Shown: positions 1-8,853 of the stretch, one piece after another
Position numbering within the stretch: the first letter of the stretch is position 1
How the letters are laid out: each line of letters starts with the position of its first letter
Assembly: GCA_035455445.1 (NCBI GenBank)
Contig: DATIFC010000085.1
Coordinates: 1-57,501, forward strand
Direction of reading: 5' to 3'
Length of the DNA stretch: 57,501 bases
Source of the DNA: AC-32 sp035455445
GTDB lineage: Bacteria; Actinomycetota; Thermoleophilia; Gaiellales; Gaiellaceae
The notes under the pieces: generated by a model
Databases searched by the model: none
What the model saw: only the letters and a program-made list of their open reading frames with translations
What the model was told of the DNA's origin: nothing
Program-made: the position numbers and the translations under genes

Positions 1-1854
1 CGGGATCTCGTCGAAGTTGAACGTCGGCGGCGGCGACGTGACCTGCCACTCGAGCGTCATCGCACGCCACGGGTTCGCCGGCGCGATCTCGCCGAAGCGC
101 CAGCTCGTGATCATGTTGTAGAGGAAGACGATCACCGAGGCGCCGAGCCCGAACGACGCGAGCGAGACGAACATGTTCAGATTTTCGAAGCGCGGCGGAT
201 AGTCGGCGACACGCCGGATCATCCCCTCCGTCCCGAGGATGTGCATCGGGAAGAAGGTGAGGTTGAAGCCGACGAAGGTCAGCCAGAAGTGGAGCTTGCC
301 GAGCCTCTCGTCGTACATCCGCCCGGTCATCTTCGGGAACCAGAAGTAGATCCCGGCGAAGATCGTGAAGAGCGAGCCGCCGAAGAGCACGTAGTGGATG
401 TGCGCGACCACGAAGTACGTGTCCGAGGTGTGGATGTCGATCGGGACGGCGGCCAGGTAGATCCCGGAGAGGCCGCCGATCACGAACATCGAGACGAAGC
501 CGAGGGCGAACAGCATCGGCGTGTCGAAGTGGATCCTTCCCTCCCATAAGGTCGCGAGCCAGGAGAAGACCTTGATCCCGGTCGGCACCGCGATCACCAT
601 CGAGGTGACCATCATCGGCACGCGCAGCCAGGGCGCCATCCCGGCCACGAACATGTGGTGGGCCCAGACCGAGAAGCCGAGCACGAGGATCGCCATCAGC
701 GAGAGCGCCATCAGGCGGTAGCCGAAGATGGGCTTCCGCGCCATCACGGAGATCACCTCCGAGGCGATGCCGAAGCCGGGCAGCATCATGATGTAGACGG
801 CCGGGTGCGAGTAGAACCAGAAGATGTGCTGGTACCCGAGCGGGTAGCCGCCGGCGCTCGGGTTGAAGAAGTCGGTGTGCATCACCCGGTCGAAGAGGAC
901 GAAGAACTGCGACCCGGCGATGAACGGCGTCGCGATCACCACCAGCAGCGAGGTGGTGAAGTTCGCCCAGACGAGCAGCGGCATGCGCCAGAAGGTCATT
1001 CCCGGCGCGCGCATGGTGATGATCGTGACCAGGAAGTTGAGCGCGGTCATGATCGAGCTCGCGCCGGCCCACTGGACGCCCATCGCGAAGAAGGTGTTGC
1101 CCAAGGGCTGGTGGATCGAGAGCGTCGCGTAGTTCGTCCAGCCGGCCGCGAACGCGCCGCCGGGGACGAGGAAGCTCGAGACCATCATCACGCCCGCGAT
1201 CGGGAGCAGCCAGAAGGAGAGGGCGTTCAGGCGCGGGAAGGCCATGTCCGGCGCGCCGAGCATCAGCGGGATCACGTAGTTCCCGATCCCCGCGAACGCG
1301 GGGATCACAAACAGGAAGATCATCAGCGCGGCGTGCACCGAGAAGAGCCCGTTGTAGGTCTGGTTGTCGACGAACTGCATCCCCGGCCGGGCGAGCTCGG
1401 CGCGAACGAACATCGCGAGCAGGCCGCCTACCACGAAGAAGACGATCGTGGTGACCAGGTACTGGATCCCGATCACCTTGTGGTCGGTGTTGACGCGGAA
1501 GTAGTCGCGCCAGCTGTAGGCGCCGTGGCCGGAGTGGTCCTCGGGCACCGTCGGCGCGCCGCTCGCGTAGCGCAGCCAGTAGTCGAAGCCGCCCAGGCCG
1601 GCGAGGAAGCCGATCGGCACGGTGACGAGCTCCACCGTCGTGATCACCGAGCCGTCCCAGATCGGGTGCCAGCCCTCGAGCCAGCGGATCAGGACGACGA
1701 GGCCGGCGCCGATCCCGAAGAAGAGCGCCGTCATCCAGGGCACGCGCAGCCAGCCGGGGGCGGTCAGCCGGCGCCAGCCACGCGGGGGCGCCGCGGGCGG
1801 CGGATGCTCGGCCTGCGCCTCGTGCTCGTGGAAGCCGAGGACGGTCTCGCTCAC
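1..1854 (-). CDS. ctaD: Cytochrome c oxidase subunit I (C-terminus beyond left edge)
   Basis: Heme-copper oxidase catalytic subunit, a multi-pass membrane protein that reduces O2 and pumps protons. 618 codons are visible and the frame is still open at the window edge. The start is GTG at 1854, overlapping the ctaC stop by 4 bp (GTGA). The active-site segment reads WFYSHPAVY around His350, with Tyr354 as the expected His-Tyr cross-link partner. The YSHP form, lacking the Glu of HPEVY, is the signature of A2-type oxidases (known from Thermus caa3). Histidine-rich heme/CuB segments such as VAHIHYV follow. Identity is certain; the A2 assignment rests on that motif. Confidence 0.96.
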   Translation of the reverse strand, partial: MSETVLGFHEHEAQAEHPPPAAPPRGWRRLTAPGWLRVPWMTALFFGIGAGLVVLIRWLEGWHPIWDGSVITTVELVTVPIGFLAGLGGFDYWLRYASGAPTVPEDHSGHGAYSWRDYFRVNTDHKVIGIQYLVTTIVFFVVGGLLAMFVRAELARPGMQFVDNQTYNGLFSVHAALMIFLFVIPAFAGIGNYVIPLMLGAPDMAFPRLNALSFWLLPIAGVMMVSSFLVPGGAFAAGWTNYATLSIHQPLGNTFFAMGVQWAGASSIMTALNFLVTIITMRAPGMTFWRMPLLVWANFTTSLLVVIATPFIAGSQFFVLFDRVMHTDFFNPSAGGYPLGYQHIFWFYSHPAVYIMMLPGFGIASEVISVMARKPIFGYRLMALSLMAILVLGFSVWAHHMFVAGMAPWLRVPMMVTSMVIAVPTGIKVFSWLATLWEGRIHFDTPMLFALGFVSMFVIGGLSGIYLAAVPIDIHTSDTYFVVAHIHYVLFGGSLFTIFAGIYFWFPKMTGRMYDERLGKLHFWLTFVGFNLTFFPMHILGTEGMIRRVADYPPRFENLNMFVSLASFGLGASVIVFLYNMITSWRFGEIAPANPWRAMTLEWQVTSPPPTFNFDEIP

Positions 1855-2942
1855 TGCCCGCCTCCGGCCAGGTACTTCACCAGCGCGTCGAGCTGCTGCT
1901 TGGGCAGCGAGCTGAAGGTCTGAGGCATCACGCCCCTCTGGTACCCGGGCGCGACGTAGGCGTTCGGATCGACGATCGACTGACGGATGAACTCATCGAG
2001 CGGCTGCCCCGCCTTCTGCGCGGCCTCACGGAGATTATCCAGGTCCGGGCCGACCTTCCCGTTGGCGCCCGCGGGCTTGAACGTATGGCAGCCGTCGCAG
2101 CCGTTGTCGACGAAGAACGTCTTGGCCGAGGCGGACAGGCCACCTCCCCCGGCCGCGGCTCCCTTGCCGCGCCCTCTCGCCCACTTGAGGAACGTGGCCT
2201 TCGACTCGACGATCGCCTGCGAGCGCATGACCGCGTGGCCGAGGCCGCAGAGCTCGGTGCAGATCACCGGGAAGGTGCCGAGCCGGTTCGGCGTGATCAC
2301 GAGCTTGGTCAGCAGGCCCGGGACCGCGTCCTGCTTCTGGCTGAACTCGGGCACCCAGAAGGAGTGGATCACGTCCTTCGACTGGAGCTGCAGCTGCACG
2401 GTCGTGTCGAGCGGCAGATGCAGGGTCGACGAGGTCGCGTTGTCGTAGGCCGGGTACTGGAAGAGCCAGGCGAACTGCTCGGCGACGACGCACACGACGA
2501 GCGGCTTCAGCGGATCCGAGCTCGTGCGCCTGCACAGGTTCTGGGTCGAGGCCGCGGCCGTCCTGGAGGCGGAGGCCGAGGCGGTCGGCAGCTGCTCGTT
2601 CCTCGCGAGCACGACGGCGCTGACGATCGAGATCGCGGTCACGAGCGCGGCCGGGATCGCGGTCCACCAGACCTCGAGCCCGGTGTGGCCGTGCGTCGGC
2701 GGGCCGTCGGAGTCGTCGTCGGGACGGGCGCGGAACTTCAGCAGCGAGTAGACGATCACCGCCGCGACGAGGGCGAAGATCGTGATGCAGATCGTCGTCA
2801 CGAACCAGAAGACGAAGTCGATCCGGTCGGCCTGCTCGCTCGCAGGGTCCGGCAGCCAGGGAATCAGCAGCGCGACGGCCGCGGCCGCGCCGCCGAAGAG
2901 CATTCCGAGGAGGACGAGCTGAACGATCGATCCCCTGCGCAC
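1851..2942 (-). CDS. ctaC: Cytochrome c oxidase subunit II with fused cytochrome c domain
   Basis: CuA-carrying subunit of a caa3-type oxidase that passes electrons to subunit I. 363 aa from GTG 2942. It has two N-terminal membrane helices, then a cupredoxin domain with the CuA motif CTELCGLGHAVM, then a C-terminal class I cytochrome c with CDGCH and a likely axial Met in VMPQTF. The fusion means it accepts electrons directly without a separate small cytochrome c. A much longer open frame (to 4217) runs antisense through the downstream kinase gene and is not coding. The start is uncertain: GTG 2942 keeps a basic residue stretch before helix 1, while an ATG 13 codons further in (MLFGG) is the other choice. 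Confidence 0.94.
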   Translation of the reverse strand: MRRGSIVQLVLLGMLFGGAAAAVALLIPWLPDPASEQADRIDFVFWFVTTICITIFALVAAVIVYSLLKFRARPDDDSDGPPTHGHTGLEVWWTAIPAALVTAISIVSAVVLARNEQLPTASASASRTAAASTQNLCRRTSSDPLKPLVVCVVAEQFAWLFQYPAYDNATSSTLHLPLDTTVQLQLQSKDVIHSFWVPEFSQKQDAVPGLLTKLVITPNRLGTFPVICTELCGLGHAVMRSQAIVESKATFLKWARGRGKGAAAGGGGLSASAKTFFVDNGCDGCHTFKPAGANGKVGPDLDNLREAAQKAGQPLDEFIRQSIVDPNAYVAPGYQRGVMPQTFSSLPKQQLDALVKYLAGGGQ

Positions 2943-3074
2943 CGGGGCCGAGACTACTCGACACGGCGGCGTGCCTGCGGGAGAAGCGGCGGCCGCTGGA
3001 AACTCCTGCAACGAGCAGGATTCGACAACGGGCGAACTGGGTACAGGGGCCGCACAACCCCGTAAGGAGGATTC

Positions 3075-3305
3075 ATGGGACTCGGTGTAAGCATGCTGTT
3101 GATCGCGGCGGGTGCGATTCTCGCCTTCGCCGTCAACACGAACGTCTCGGGCGTCGACGTGCAGACGATCGGCTGGATTCTGCTCATCGTCGGGATCGTC
3201 GGCGCGGTGCTCTCGATGATCTTCTGGTCGTCGTGGGCCGGCCCCGGCTACTGGTCGCGGCGCCGCGGCGGCTACGTCGACGAGGCGCCCCCGCCCGGCT
3301 ACTAG
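3075..3305 (+). CDS. Small membrane protein, DUF6458 family
   Basis: 76-aa protein with two hydrophobic helices (about residues 4-20 and 32-52) and a short hydrophilic Arg/Pro-rich tail ending PPPGY. It looks like DUF6458, an actinobacterial family of unknown function. A strong Shine-Dalgarno (AAGGAGG, 3064-3070) sits 4 nt before the ATG, and a clear hairpin terminator follows, so it is probably a single-gene transcript. It is divergent from ctaC-ctaD, and the 132-nt gap must hold promoters for both. Confidence 0.85.
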   Translation: MGLGVSMLLIAAGAILAFAVNTNVSGVDVQTIGWILLIVGIVGAVLSMIFWSSWAGPGYWSRRRGGYVDEAPPPGY

Positions 3306-3332
3306 AGGGCGGCGGAAGAAGACGCTCGACTC

Positions 3333-3354
3333 GGAGCGGCCGCGAGGCCGCTCC
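3333..3354 (+). terminator. Hairpin terminator after the DUF6458 gene
   Basis: Perfect 9-bp inverted repeat (GGAGCGGCC and GGCCGCTCC) with a GCGA loop, 28 nt after the stop codon of the small membrane protein. A short T-run (GTTTC) lies just beyond. It probably ends that transcript before the histidine kinase. Confidence 0.7.
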
Positions 3355-3381
3355 GCGCGTTTCAGGGGCGGGTGCGGGGGG

Positions 3382-4347
3382 ATGAGGGCGGCGAGGATGC
3401 GTGCGGGGACGGCAAGCGAGGAGCGCGCGCTCCAGTTGCTGGCGCGCGTGGTCGCGGACGGCCCGTTCCGGGCGCGCGAGCTGATCGAGCGCGTCTGCGC
3501 GGGGACCCGCGAGGCCTTCGGCTTCGAGCGGGTCGAGTGGCGGTCGCCGGTCGGGCTCGTGCCCGTCCCCGAGGAGAACGCACCGCCGCCCGACGAGGCC
3601 GACCTCTCGGTGCTGACGGCGCTAGGCGAGGCAACGGCGGCGGTCGCCGACAGGGCGCGCGACGTCGACCGGGCCGACCGGCGCAAGACCGACTTCGTCT
3701 CGGTCGCCTCCCACGAGCTGCGCACGCCGATCTCCGTCGTGCACGGCATCGCCGCGACCCTGCACGCGCGCATCGGCGACCTCGAGGAGGAGCAGGTACA
3801 CGCCCTGCTCGATGCCCTCGTCGGGCAGACCGACCGCCTGCGCGACCTCGCCGACCAGCTGCTCGATCTCTCGGGCCTCGAATCCAGGAGCGTCGGCCTG
3901 CGGCCGGAGCGCTTCCATCCGGCCGAGCGGCTCGAGGAGATGCTCTCGCGCATCGCCGGCGACCGCGTGGCCGACGTCCGCGTCGACGTCGACCCGGACG
4001 CCCAGCTCGTCGCCGACCCGGCCGCCTTCGAGCGCGTGGCCGCGAATCTGGTCCTGAACGCGCTCCGATACGGCGCGCCCCCGGTCGAGATCCGCGGCGA
4101 GGAGGGCGAGACCTTCCGGCTCGTCGTCGAGGACCGCGGCGTGGGCGTGCCGCTCGAGTTCGTGCCGCGCCTCTTCGAGCGCTTCAGCCGCAGCGACCAC
4201 ACCCGGCGCTCGGACATCCCGGGAGCGGGGCTCGGCCTCTCGATCGCCTCGGCCTATGCGGAGGCCCTCGGCGGGCGCCTCGACTACGAGGCGGCCGAGC
4301 CGCGCGGCGCGCGCTTCATCCTGTCGCTACCGGCAGCTCGAAGCTGA
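3382..4347 (+). CDS. Sensor histidine kinase, short GAF-like N-terminus
   Basis: 321-aa two-component kinase without membrane segments. Residues 1-95 look like a reduced GAF-type sensor region. HisKA has SHELRTP with the phosphoacceptor His111, and the HATPase has an N-box (NLVLNALRYG), G1 (DRGVGV) and G2 (GAGLGLS). No response regulator is adjacent. It converges on the larger kinase at 4316-6964 and their 3' ends overlap by 32 bp. The H-box and ATPase regions of the two resemble each other, so they may be paralogues. ATG 3382 is used; a second ATG lies five codons later. Confidence 0.88.
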   Translation: MRAARMRAGTASEERALQLLARVVADGPFRARELIERVCAGTREAFGFERVEWRSPVGLVPVPEENAPPPDEADLSVLTALGEATAAVADRARDVDRADRRKTDFVSVASHELRTPISVVHGIAATLHARIGDLEEEQVHALLDALVGQTDRLRDLADQLLDLSGLESRSVGLRPERFHPAERLEEMLSRIAGDRVADVRVDVDPDAQLVADPAAFERVAANLVLNALRYGAPPVEIRGEEGETFRLVVEDRGVGVPLEFVPRLFERFSRSDHTRRSDIPGAGLGLSIASAYAEALGGRLDYEAAEPRGARFILSLPAARS

Positions 4348-6964
4348 AGCGCGACCCCTCGCCCTCCCGCGACTCGACCCAGATCGTCCCGTTCATCCGC
4401 CGCACGAGCTCCCGGGAGATGTAGAGGCCGAGGCCGGTTCCGCCGACCCCCCGGGCCAGGTTCGGGTCGACGCGGTAGAACTTGTCGAAGATCCGCCGCT
4501 GCTCGCTGGGCGGGATGCCGAGGCCGCTGTCGCTGACGGAGAAGCAGACCGTGTGGACGCCGGGCGAGATGGCGACCTCGACGGTCCCGCCGTCGGGCGA
4601 GTACTTGACGGCGTTGTCGACGAGGTTCGTCAGCACCTGCCGAACCTTGTCGGGGTCGGCAACGATCGGCGGGAGGCCCGGCTCGCACGAGAACGAGAGC
4701 TCGACCCCCGGCGGCAGGTGGGCCCTCGCCGCGTCGACGACCGTGCGCGTCAAGTCCCGCGGGTCGTGCGTACCGAGCTCGAGCTGGACGCGCGCGGCGT
4801 CGAGGCGGCTGGCCCAGAGGATGTCGTTGACGGTGCGCGCCAGCCGCTCGGACTCGGTCGCGATCACGTCCATCAGGTTCGCGCGCTGCATCTCGTCGAG
4901 GGCGAGGTCGGGCCGCTGCAGCGTCAACGCGGCGCCGTAGATCGCCGCGAGCGGGGTGCGCAGCTCGTGCGAGACCGTCGAGACGAAGTCGCTTCGCAGC
5001 TCCTCGAGCGCGCGGTCGGCCGTCAGGTCGCGGAACGCGTACACGGTGCCCTCTGCGAACCCGACGGCCGCGATCGAGAGCCACAGCTCGCGGCCCGGAA
5101 CCTCGAGCGGCAGCGTCTCCGCGGCCAGCCCGGCGCTCGGTGCGCTCGCGACCGGGACGCGCTCGGCGATCGCCCCCCAGCCGGGGATCGCGTCCACGGC
5201 GGCCTGCCCGACGACCTCCTCGGCGCGGAGCTGCGTCACCGCCTCGGCCGCGCGGTTCCAGAGCCGCACGACCCCGTCGCGGTCGAGCATGAAGACCCCG
5301 TCGCCGATGTGCTCGAGCACGCGCGCGGCGTCGGCACGGCGCTCGGCCTCGTCGAAGAGGAGCGCGTTGTCGATGGCGACCGCGGCCCGCCTTGCAAGCT
5401 CCTCGGCGGTGGCGAGGTCGGGCTCACCGAATAGCCGCTCGCCGGTCGAGAGCAGGGTCAGCGCGCCGAGCACGCGCGCTCGTGCTTTCAGCGGCACCGA
5501 GATCAGCGAGGTCATGCCGATCGCGCGCAGCGCCTCGAGCCGCCGCTCGTCGCCGCGGGCGGCCCCGCGCAGGTGCTCCTCGGTGACCTTCCGAATCAGC
5601 TCGGGCCGCCCGCCGGCGATCACGTGCGCAGGGCCGTGTGTCGCGTCCGGTTCGAGGCGGACGTCGAAATTCCGCGCCGCCGCGCGCAGCTCGGGGTCGG
5701 CATGCGCGACGGCAACGCGCTCGATTCGCTCGTCGCCCCGCAGCATGTCGACGAAGCAGAGGTCGCCGAGATACGGAATTGCGAGCACGCTCAGCCGCCG
5801 GAGCGCAGCGTCCGCGTCGAGGGTCGAGCCGAGCAGCTCGCTCGCCTCCGCGAGAAACTCCAGGCGACGGCTCGCGGCGCGCTCGCTCTCGTAGAGGCGC
5901 GCCTGCTGGATGGCGAGCGCAACGCGGTCGGCGAGCAGCTGCAGCGCACGCTCGTCGTCCCTCGTGAAGACGCGTGAGCGGACGGAGCCGATGTGCAGCA
6001 CGCCGAGCAACCGGCCCTCCACGAGCAGCGGCACGCCCAGGAGCGAGGTCAGCCCACGCTTCACGAGCAGCGGGTTGACGACCTCCGCGCGTTTGACGTC
6101 CGCGATGTAGACCGGCTTGCGCGTCGCCGCGACGCGTCCCGCGAAGCCCTTGCCGACGGGGACGCGAACGCCTGCCTCGACCTCCTCTTCCAGCCCGCGT
6201 GCCCACGACGCCACCAGCTCATCGCCCGTCTCGTCGAGCAGGAGGCAGACGGCCGTATCGGTGCGCATGATCGTGCGGATGCCGTCGAGGAGGTTGGCGA
6301 GCAGGCGGTCGAGGTCGAGGTGCGTCAGCGCCGCTTCGGAGATCACCTCGAGGTCGCGCAGGCGCGTCGCCGCCTCCTCCGCCGCGGCGCGCGCCTCGCG
6401 TTCGCGCGAGAACAGCACCGCGTTGTCGACCGCCAGCGCCGCGCGGCTCGCGAGCCCGGTCGCGAGCGCGATCTCGGCGTCGCCGTAGCGGCGGCCCGAC
6501 TCCGACATCGCGAGCGTCAGCGAGCCGATCGTCCGCTTGCGGGCCACGAGCGGTACGGCGACCGCGGCCTGCGGGTCGAGCTGCCGCAGCAGCTCGAAGT
6601 GCCGCTCGTCGCGGGTCGTCTCGCGCAGCGAGTCGGCGTCGAACTCGGGGAAGACGACGGGCCCGCCGCTGCGCAGCGCCTGCGCCGCCGGCTGCGGGGA
6701 GTCGATCGTCGGCGGGTAGAGCAGGCGCAGCTCGCGCAGGAGGTCCTCCTTGCGCGCGTCGGTCGCCGAGACCGCGACCTGTTTGATCGTCGCGCCGTCC
6801 TCCTCGAGCACGTCGACGATGCACCAGTCCGCGAGCGTCGGCACGGCCACGCGCGCCACCTGGGCGAGCGTCTCCTCCCAGTCGAGGGACTCCGCGAGCG
6901 CCTCGCCGGCCTCGGCCAGGAAACGGATGCCCTCCGAGGGCGAGATCGGGTCGCGCGCGATCAC
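4316..6964 (-). CDS. Multi-GAF/PAS sensor histidine kinase
   Basis: 882-aa soluble histidine kinase from GTG 6964. Order: three GAF domains (about 10-195, 205-365 and 370-545), a PAS domain (about 550-660, with LEHIGDGVFMLDRDG), HisKA with SHELRTP and phosphoacceptor His666, and a C-terminal HATPase (NLVDNAVKYS, DSGLGIP, GGTGLGLYIS). GAF and PAS domains bind small ligands or cofactors, so it likely senses an internal signal such as redox state or a metabolite. No cognate response regulator is in the window. Upstream 6965-7093 shows no obvious element. Confidence 0.92.
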   Translation of the reverse strand: MIARDPISPSEGIRFLAEAGEALAESLDWEETLAQVARVAVPTLADWCIVDVLEEDGATIKQVAVSATDARKEDLLRELRLLYPPTIDSPQPAAQALRSGGPVVFPEFDADSLRETTRDERHFELLRQLDPQAAVAVPLVARKRTIGSLTLAMSESGRRYGDAEIALATGLASRAALAVDNAVLFSREREARAAAEEAATRLRDLEVISEAALTHLDLDRLLANLLDGIRTIMRTDTAVCLLLDETGDELVASWARGLEEEVEAGVRVPVGKGFAGRVAATRKPVYIADVKRAEVVNPLLVKRGLTSLLGVPLLVEGRLLGVLHIGSVRSRVFTRDDERALQLLADRVALAIQQARLYESERAASRRLEFLAEASELLGSTLDADAALRRLSVLAIPYLGDLCFVDMLRGDERIERVAVAHADPELRAAARNFDVRLEPDATHGPAHVIAGGRPELIRKVTEEHLRGAARGDERRLEALRAIGMTSLISVPLKARARVLGALTLLSTGERLFGEPDLATAEELARRAAVAIDNALLFDEAERRADAARVLEHIGDGVFMLDRDGVVRLWNRAAEAVTQLRAEEVVGQAAVDAIPGWGAIAERVPVASAPSAGLAAETLPLEVPGRELWLSIAAVGFAEGTVYAFRDLTADRALEELRSDFVSTVSHELRTPLAAIYGAALTLQRPDLALDEMQRANLMDVIATESERLARTVNDILWASRLDAARVQLELGTHDPRDLTRTVVDAARAHLPPGVELSFSCEPGLPPIVADPDKVRQVLTNLVDNAVKYSPDGGTVEVAISPGVHTVCFSVSDSGLGIPPSEQRRIFDKFYRVDPNLARGVGGTGLGLYISRELVRRMNGTIWVESREGEGSRFSFELPVATG

Positions 6965-7093
6965 CGTGCGGCCGCCGCGTGAGCCGCGAGCCGCACCCCG
7001 CCGGGCTCCGGGATCCGGTGGTCGACCATCAGCTGCCTCGCCGGGCCGAACTCTACCGCCGGTGAGCCGAGCTCGGATCGGCGCGGGCCGCGC

Positions 7094-7525
7094 CTAGCGC
7101 GCCGAGATGTAGTCGTGCAGGAACTGGATCTCGAAGCTCCGCTCCCGCGACTGGAACTTGACCACGTCGCCGATCGAGACGATGCCCACGACCTCGCCCT
7201 CGGCGACCACCGGCAGGTGTCGGATGCGGCGCTCCGTCATCAGCGCCATGCACTCGTCCACCGAGGTGTCGGGGGTCACGACCACGAGCGGCGAGGTCAT
7301 GATCTCCCGGACCGAGGTCTCCTTCTCGGTCCGGCCCTCGACCACGACGCGGCGGAGGTAGTCGCGCTCGGTGACGATTCCGGCGACCCCGTCACCGTCG
7401 GCGACGAGCAGGGCGCCGACGTTCGCCTCGACCATCTGCTGGACGGCCTCGAGGACCGATGCGTCCGCCCCGATCTTCAGCACTGCTCGGCCCTTCTGCT
7501 GGAGGATCTCCGAAACGCGCGACAT
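7094..7525 (-). CDS. Two-CBS-domain protein
   Basis: 143-aa protein made of two CBS domains (about residues 1-62 and 72-135) with a short C-terminal tail. Typical CBS features are GVAGIVTERDYLRR in the first and RRIRHLPVV...GIVSIGDVV in the second. Such stand-alone pairs bind adenosine nucleotides and regulate other proteins. The ATG is preceded by GAGGAGG at good spacing, which fixes the start. No partner enzyme is fused or overlapping, so the regulated target is unknown. Confidence 0.88.
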   Translation of the reverse strand: MSRVSEILQQKGRAVLKIGADASVLEAVQQMVEANVGALLVADGDGVAGIVTERDYLRRVVVEGRTEKETSVREIMTSPLVVVTPDTSVDECMALMTERRIRHLPVVAEGEVVGIVSIGDVVKFQSRERSFEIQFLHDYISAR

Positions 7526-7594
7526 CTCGCCTCCTCGTTCGACGCGATTGCCCTGCGGGCGCGGCCTGCCCCCGCAGCGTAAACCGGATTCGAG

Positions 7595-7667
7595 TGGGCC
7601 GTGTAGGGATCGAACCTACGACCTTGGGATTAAGAGTCCCCTGCTCTACCAGCTGAGCTAACGGCCC
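7595..7667 (-). tRNA. tRNA-Lys(CTT)
   Basis: 73-nt cloverleaf on the minus strand. The acceptor arms GGGCCGT and ACGGCCC pair fully, with discriminator A. D-stem GCTC/GAGC, anticodon loop CTCTTAA with anticodon CTT at 7634-7632, and T-arm GTAGG-TTCGATC-CCTAC. CCA is not encoded. The outermost anticodon-stem pair (27-43) is a G-A mismatch, but the other four pairs are canonical. It decodes AAG, the preferred Lys codon in this GC-rich genome. Confidence 0.96.
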
Positions 7668-7693
7668 CAGGCGGCGAATAGTGTAGCCACCCT

Positions 7694-7735
7694 GACACGG
7701 GGCGAACCCACGGTTCCCCCGTGGGCCCCTCCTTC
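7694..7735 (+). repeat. Dispersed structured repeat, copy A
   Basis: 42-nt block matching 38815-38855 at 37 of 42 aligned positions with one gap. It folds as an 11-bp stem with one bulged C (arms 7696-7707 and 7713-7723, top pairs GAAC/GTTC, loop CCACG), followed by the shared tail CCCCTCCTTC. It lies between tRNA-Lys and wecB. Further shared patches (TAG..GCTCCG..GCGA..CCGG) to about 7790 suggest the whole element may be about 100 nt. Confidence 0.7.
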
Positions 7736-7815
7736 ATGTCAGCGACATTTCTCGGCGGCGTTAGGCTCCGCCGGGCGACGACCGGCTACGCCTGCGGGTC
7801 GATGCCCTCCATGCC

Positions 7816-8853
7816 ATGAAAGTCTTCTCGGTTGTCGGAAACCGCCCGCAGTTCATCAAGGCGGCGCCTACGTCGGTCGCTTTGCGCGAGCGCGGGATCG
7901 ACGAGGTCGTGCTGCACACGGGGCAGCACTACGACCCCGAGCTCTCGCAGGTCTTCTTCGAGGAGCTGGAGCTCGCCGAGCCGCGCCACGCGCTCGACCT
8001 GCGAACCGCCGACACGGGGCAGATGCGGGCGGCGATCGCGGGGCCGCTCGCCGAGGAGCGGCCGGACTGGGTGCTCGTCTACGGCGACACGAACTCGACC
8101 CTCGCGGGGGCGCAGGCGGCCGTCGAGGCCGGGGTGGCGCTCGCGCACGTCGAGGCGGGGCTCCGCAGCGGCGACCTCTCGATGCCGGAGGAGCGCAACC
8201 GGATCGAGACCGACCGGCTCGCGCGGCTCCTCTTCTGCCCGGACGAGCGGTCGCGCGAGCAGCTCGCCTCGGAGGGCGTCGCCGGCCGCGCGGAGGTCGT
8301 CGGCGACGTGATGGCCGACGCGACGCGCACCTTCACCCCGATCGCGGAGCGCCGCGCCGCGGCCAACGCGCCGGAGGAGTACGCGGTGCTGACGATCCAC
8401 CGCGAGGCGAACACCGAGGCGGAAGCGCTGCGCGGGATCGTCGAAGCCCTGAACGGAACCGGCCGGACATTCGTCTTCCCGGTGCACCCGCGCACGCGCA
8501 AGGTCATGGACGCGCACGGCATCGTGCCCGGGCCGCAGCTCCACCCGGTCGAGCCGGTCGGCTACCTGGAGATGCTCGCGCTCGTCTCCGGGGCGACGCA
8601 CGTCGTGACCGACTCCGGCGGTCTGCAGAAGGAGGCTTACTGGCTGCACGTCCCGTGCATCACGCTGCGCCCCTCGACCGAGTGGGTGGATACCGTCCTC
8701 GCGGGGGCGAACACCCTGGTCGACCCGGCTGACCTCTCCCGGCTAGGGTCTGCCCTCGTGGACGCCCGCTTTCCCGCAGACGCCCCGCCGCTCTACGGCG
8801 ACGGCCACGCCGCAGCGCGGATCGCCGAAGCCCTTTCCCCAGGCGCGCCATGA
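7816..8853 (+). CDS. wecB: UDP-N-acetylglucosamine 2-epimerase (non-hydrolysing type)
   Basis: 345-aa cytosolic enzyme of the WecB/MnaA/WbpI family, which interconverts C2 epimers of UDP-HexNAc sugars. The family segment HVEAGLRSGDLSMPEERNR is present at about residues 110-128, and the later TDSGGLQKEA nucleotide-binding segment and HPRTRK are intact. It is the first gene of a four-gene operon with 4-bp overlaps. In WecB context it makes UDP-ManNAc; next to WbpB- and WbpD-like genes it could instead be a WbpI-type epimerase acting late on a 2,3-diacetamido uronic acid. Sequence alone does not separate these here. Confidence 0.93.
   Translation: MKVFSVVGNRPQFIKAAPTSVALRERGIDEVVLHTGQHYDPELSQVFFEELELAEPRHALDLRTADTGQMRAAIAGPLAEERPDWVLVYGDTNSTLAGAQAAVEAGVALAHVEAGLRSGDLSMPEERNRIETDRLARLLFCPDERSREQLASEGVAGRAEVVGDVMADATRTFTPIAERRAAANAPEEYAVLTIHREANTEAEALRGIVEALNGTGRTFVFPVHPRTRKVMDAHGIVPGPQLHPVEPVGYLEMLALVSGATHVVTDSGGLQKEAYWLHVPCITLRPSTEWVDTVLAGANTLVDPADLSRLGSALVDARFPADAPPLYGDGHAAARIAEALSPGAP

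Noticed and set aside
1851..4217. Single 788-codon minus-strand frame covering ctaC and beyond
   Set aside because: The part beyond 2942 runs antisense to the DUF6458 and kinase genes and has Arg/Ser-rich shadow composition; only the ctaC part shows homology.
7680..7815. Riboswitch upstream of wecB
   Set aside because: The hairpin block recurs at the thi leader in the opposite orientation to its gene, which fits a dispersed repeat better than a ligand-binding leader.
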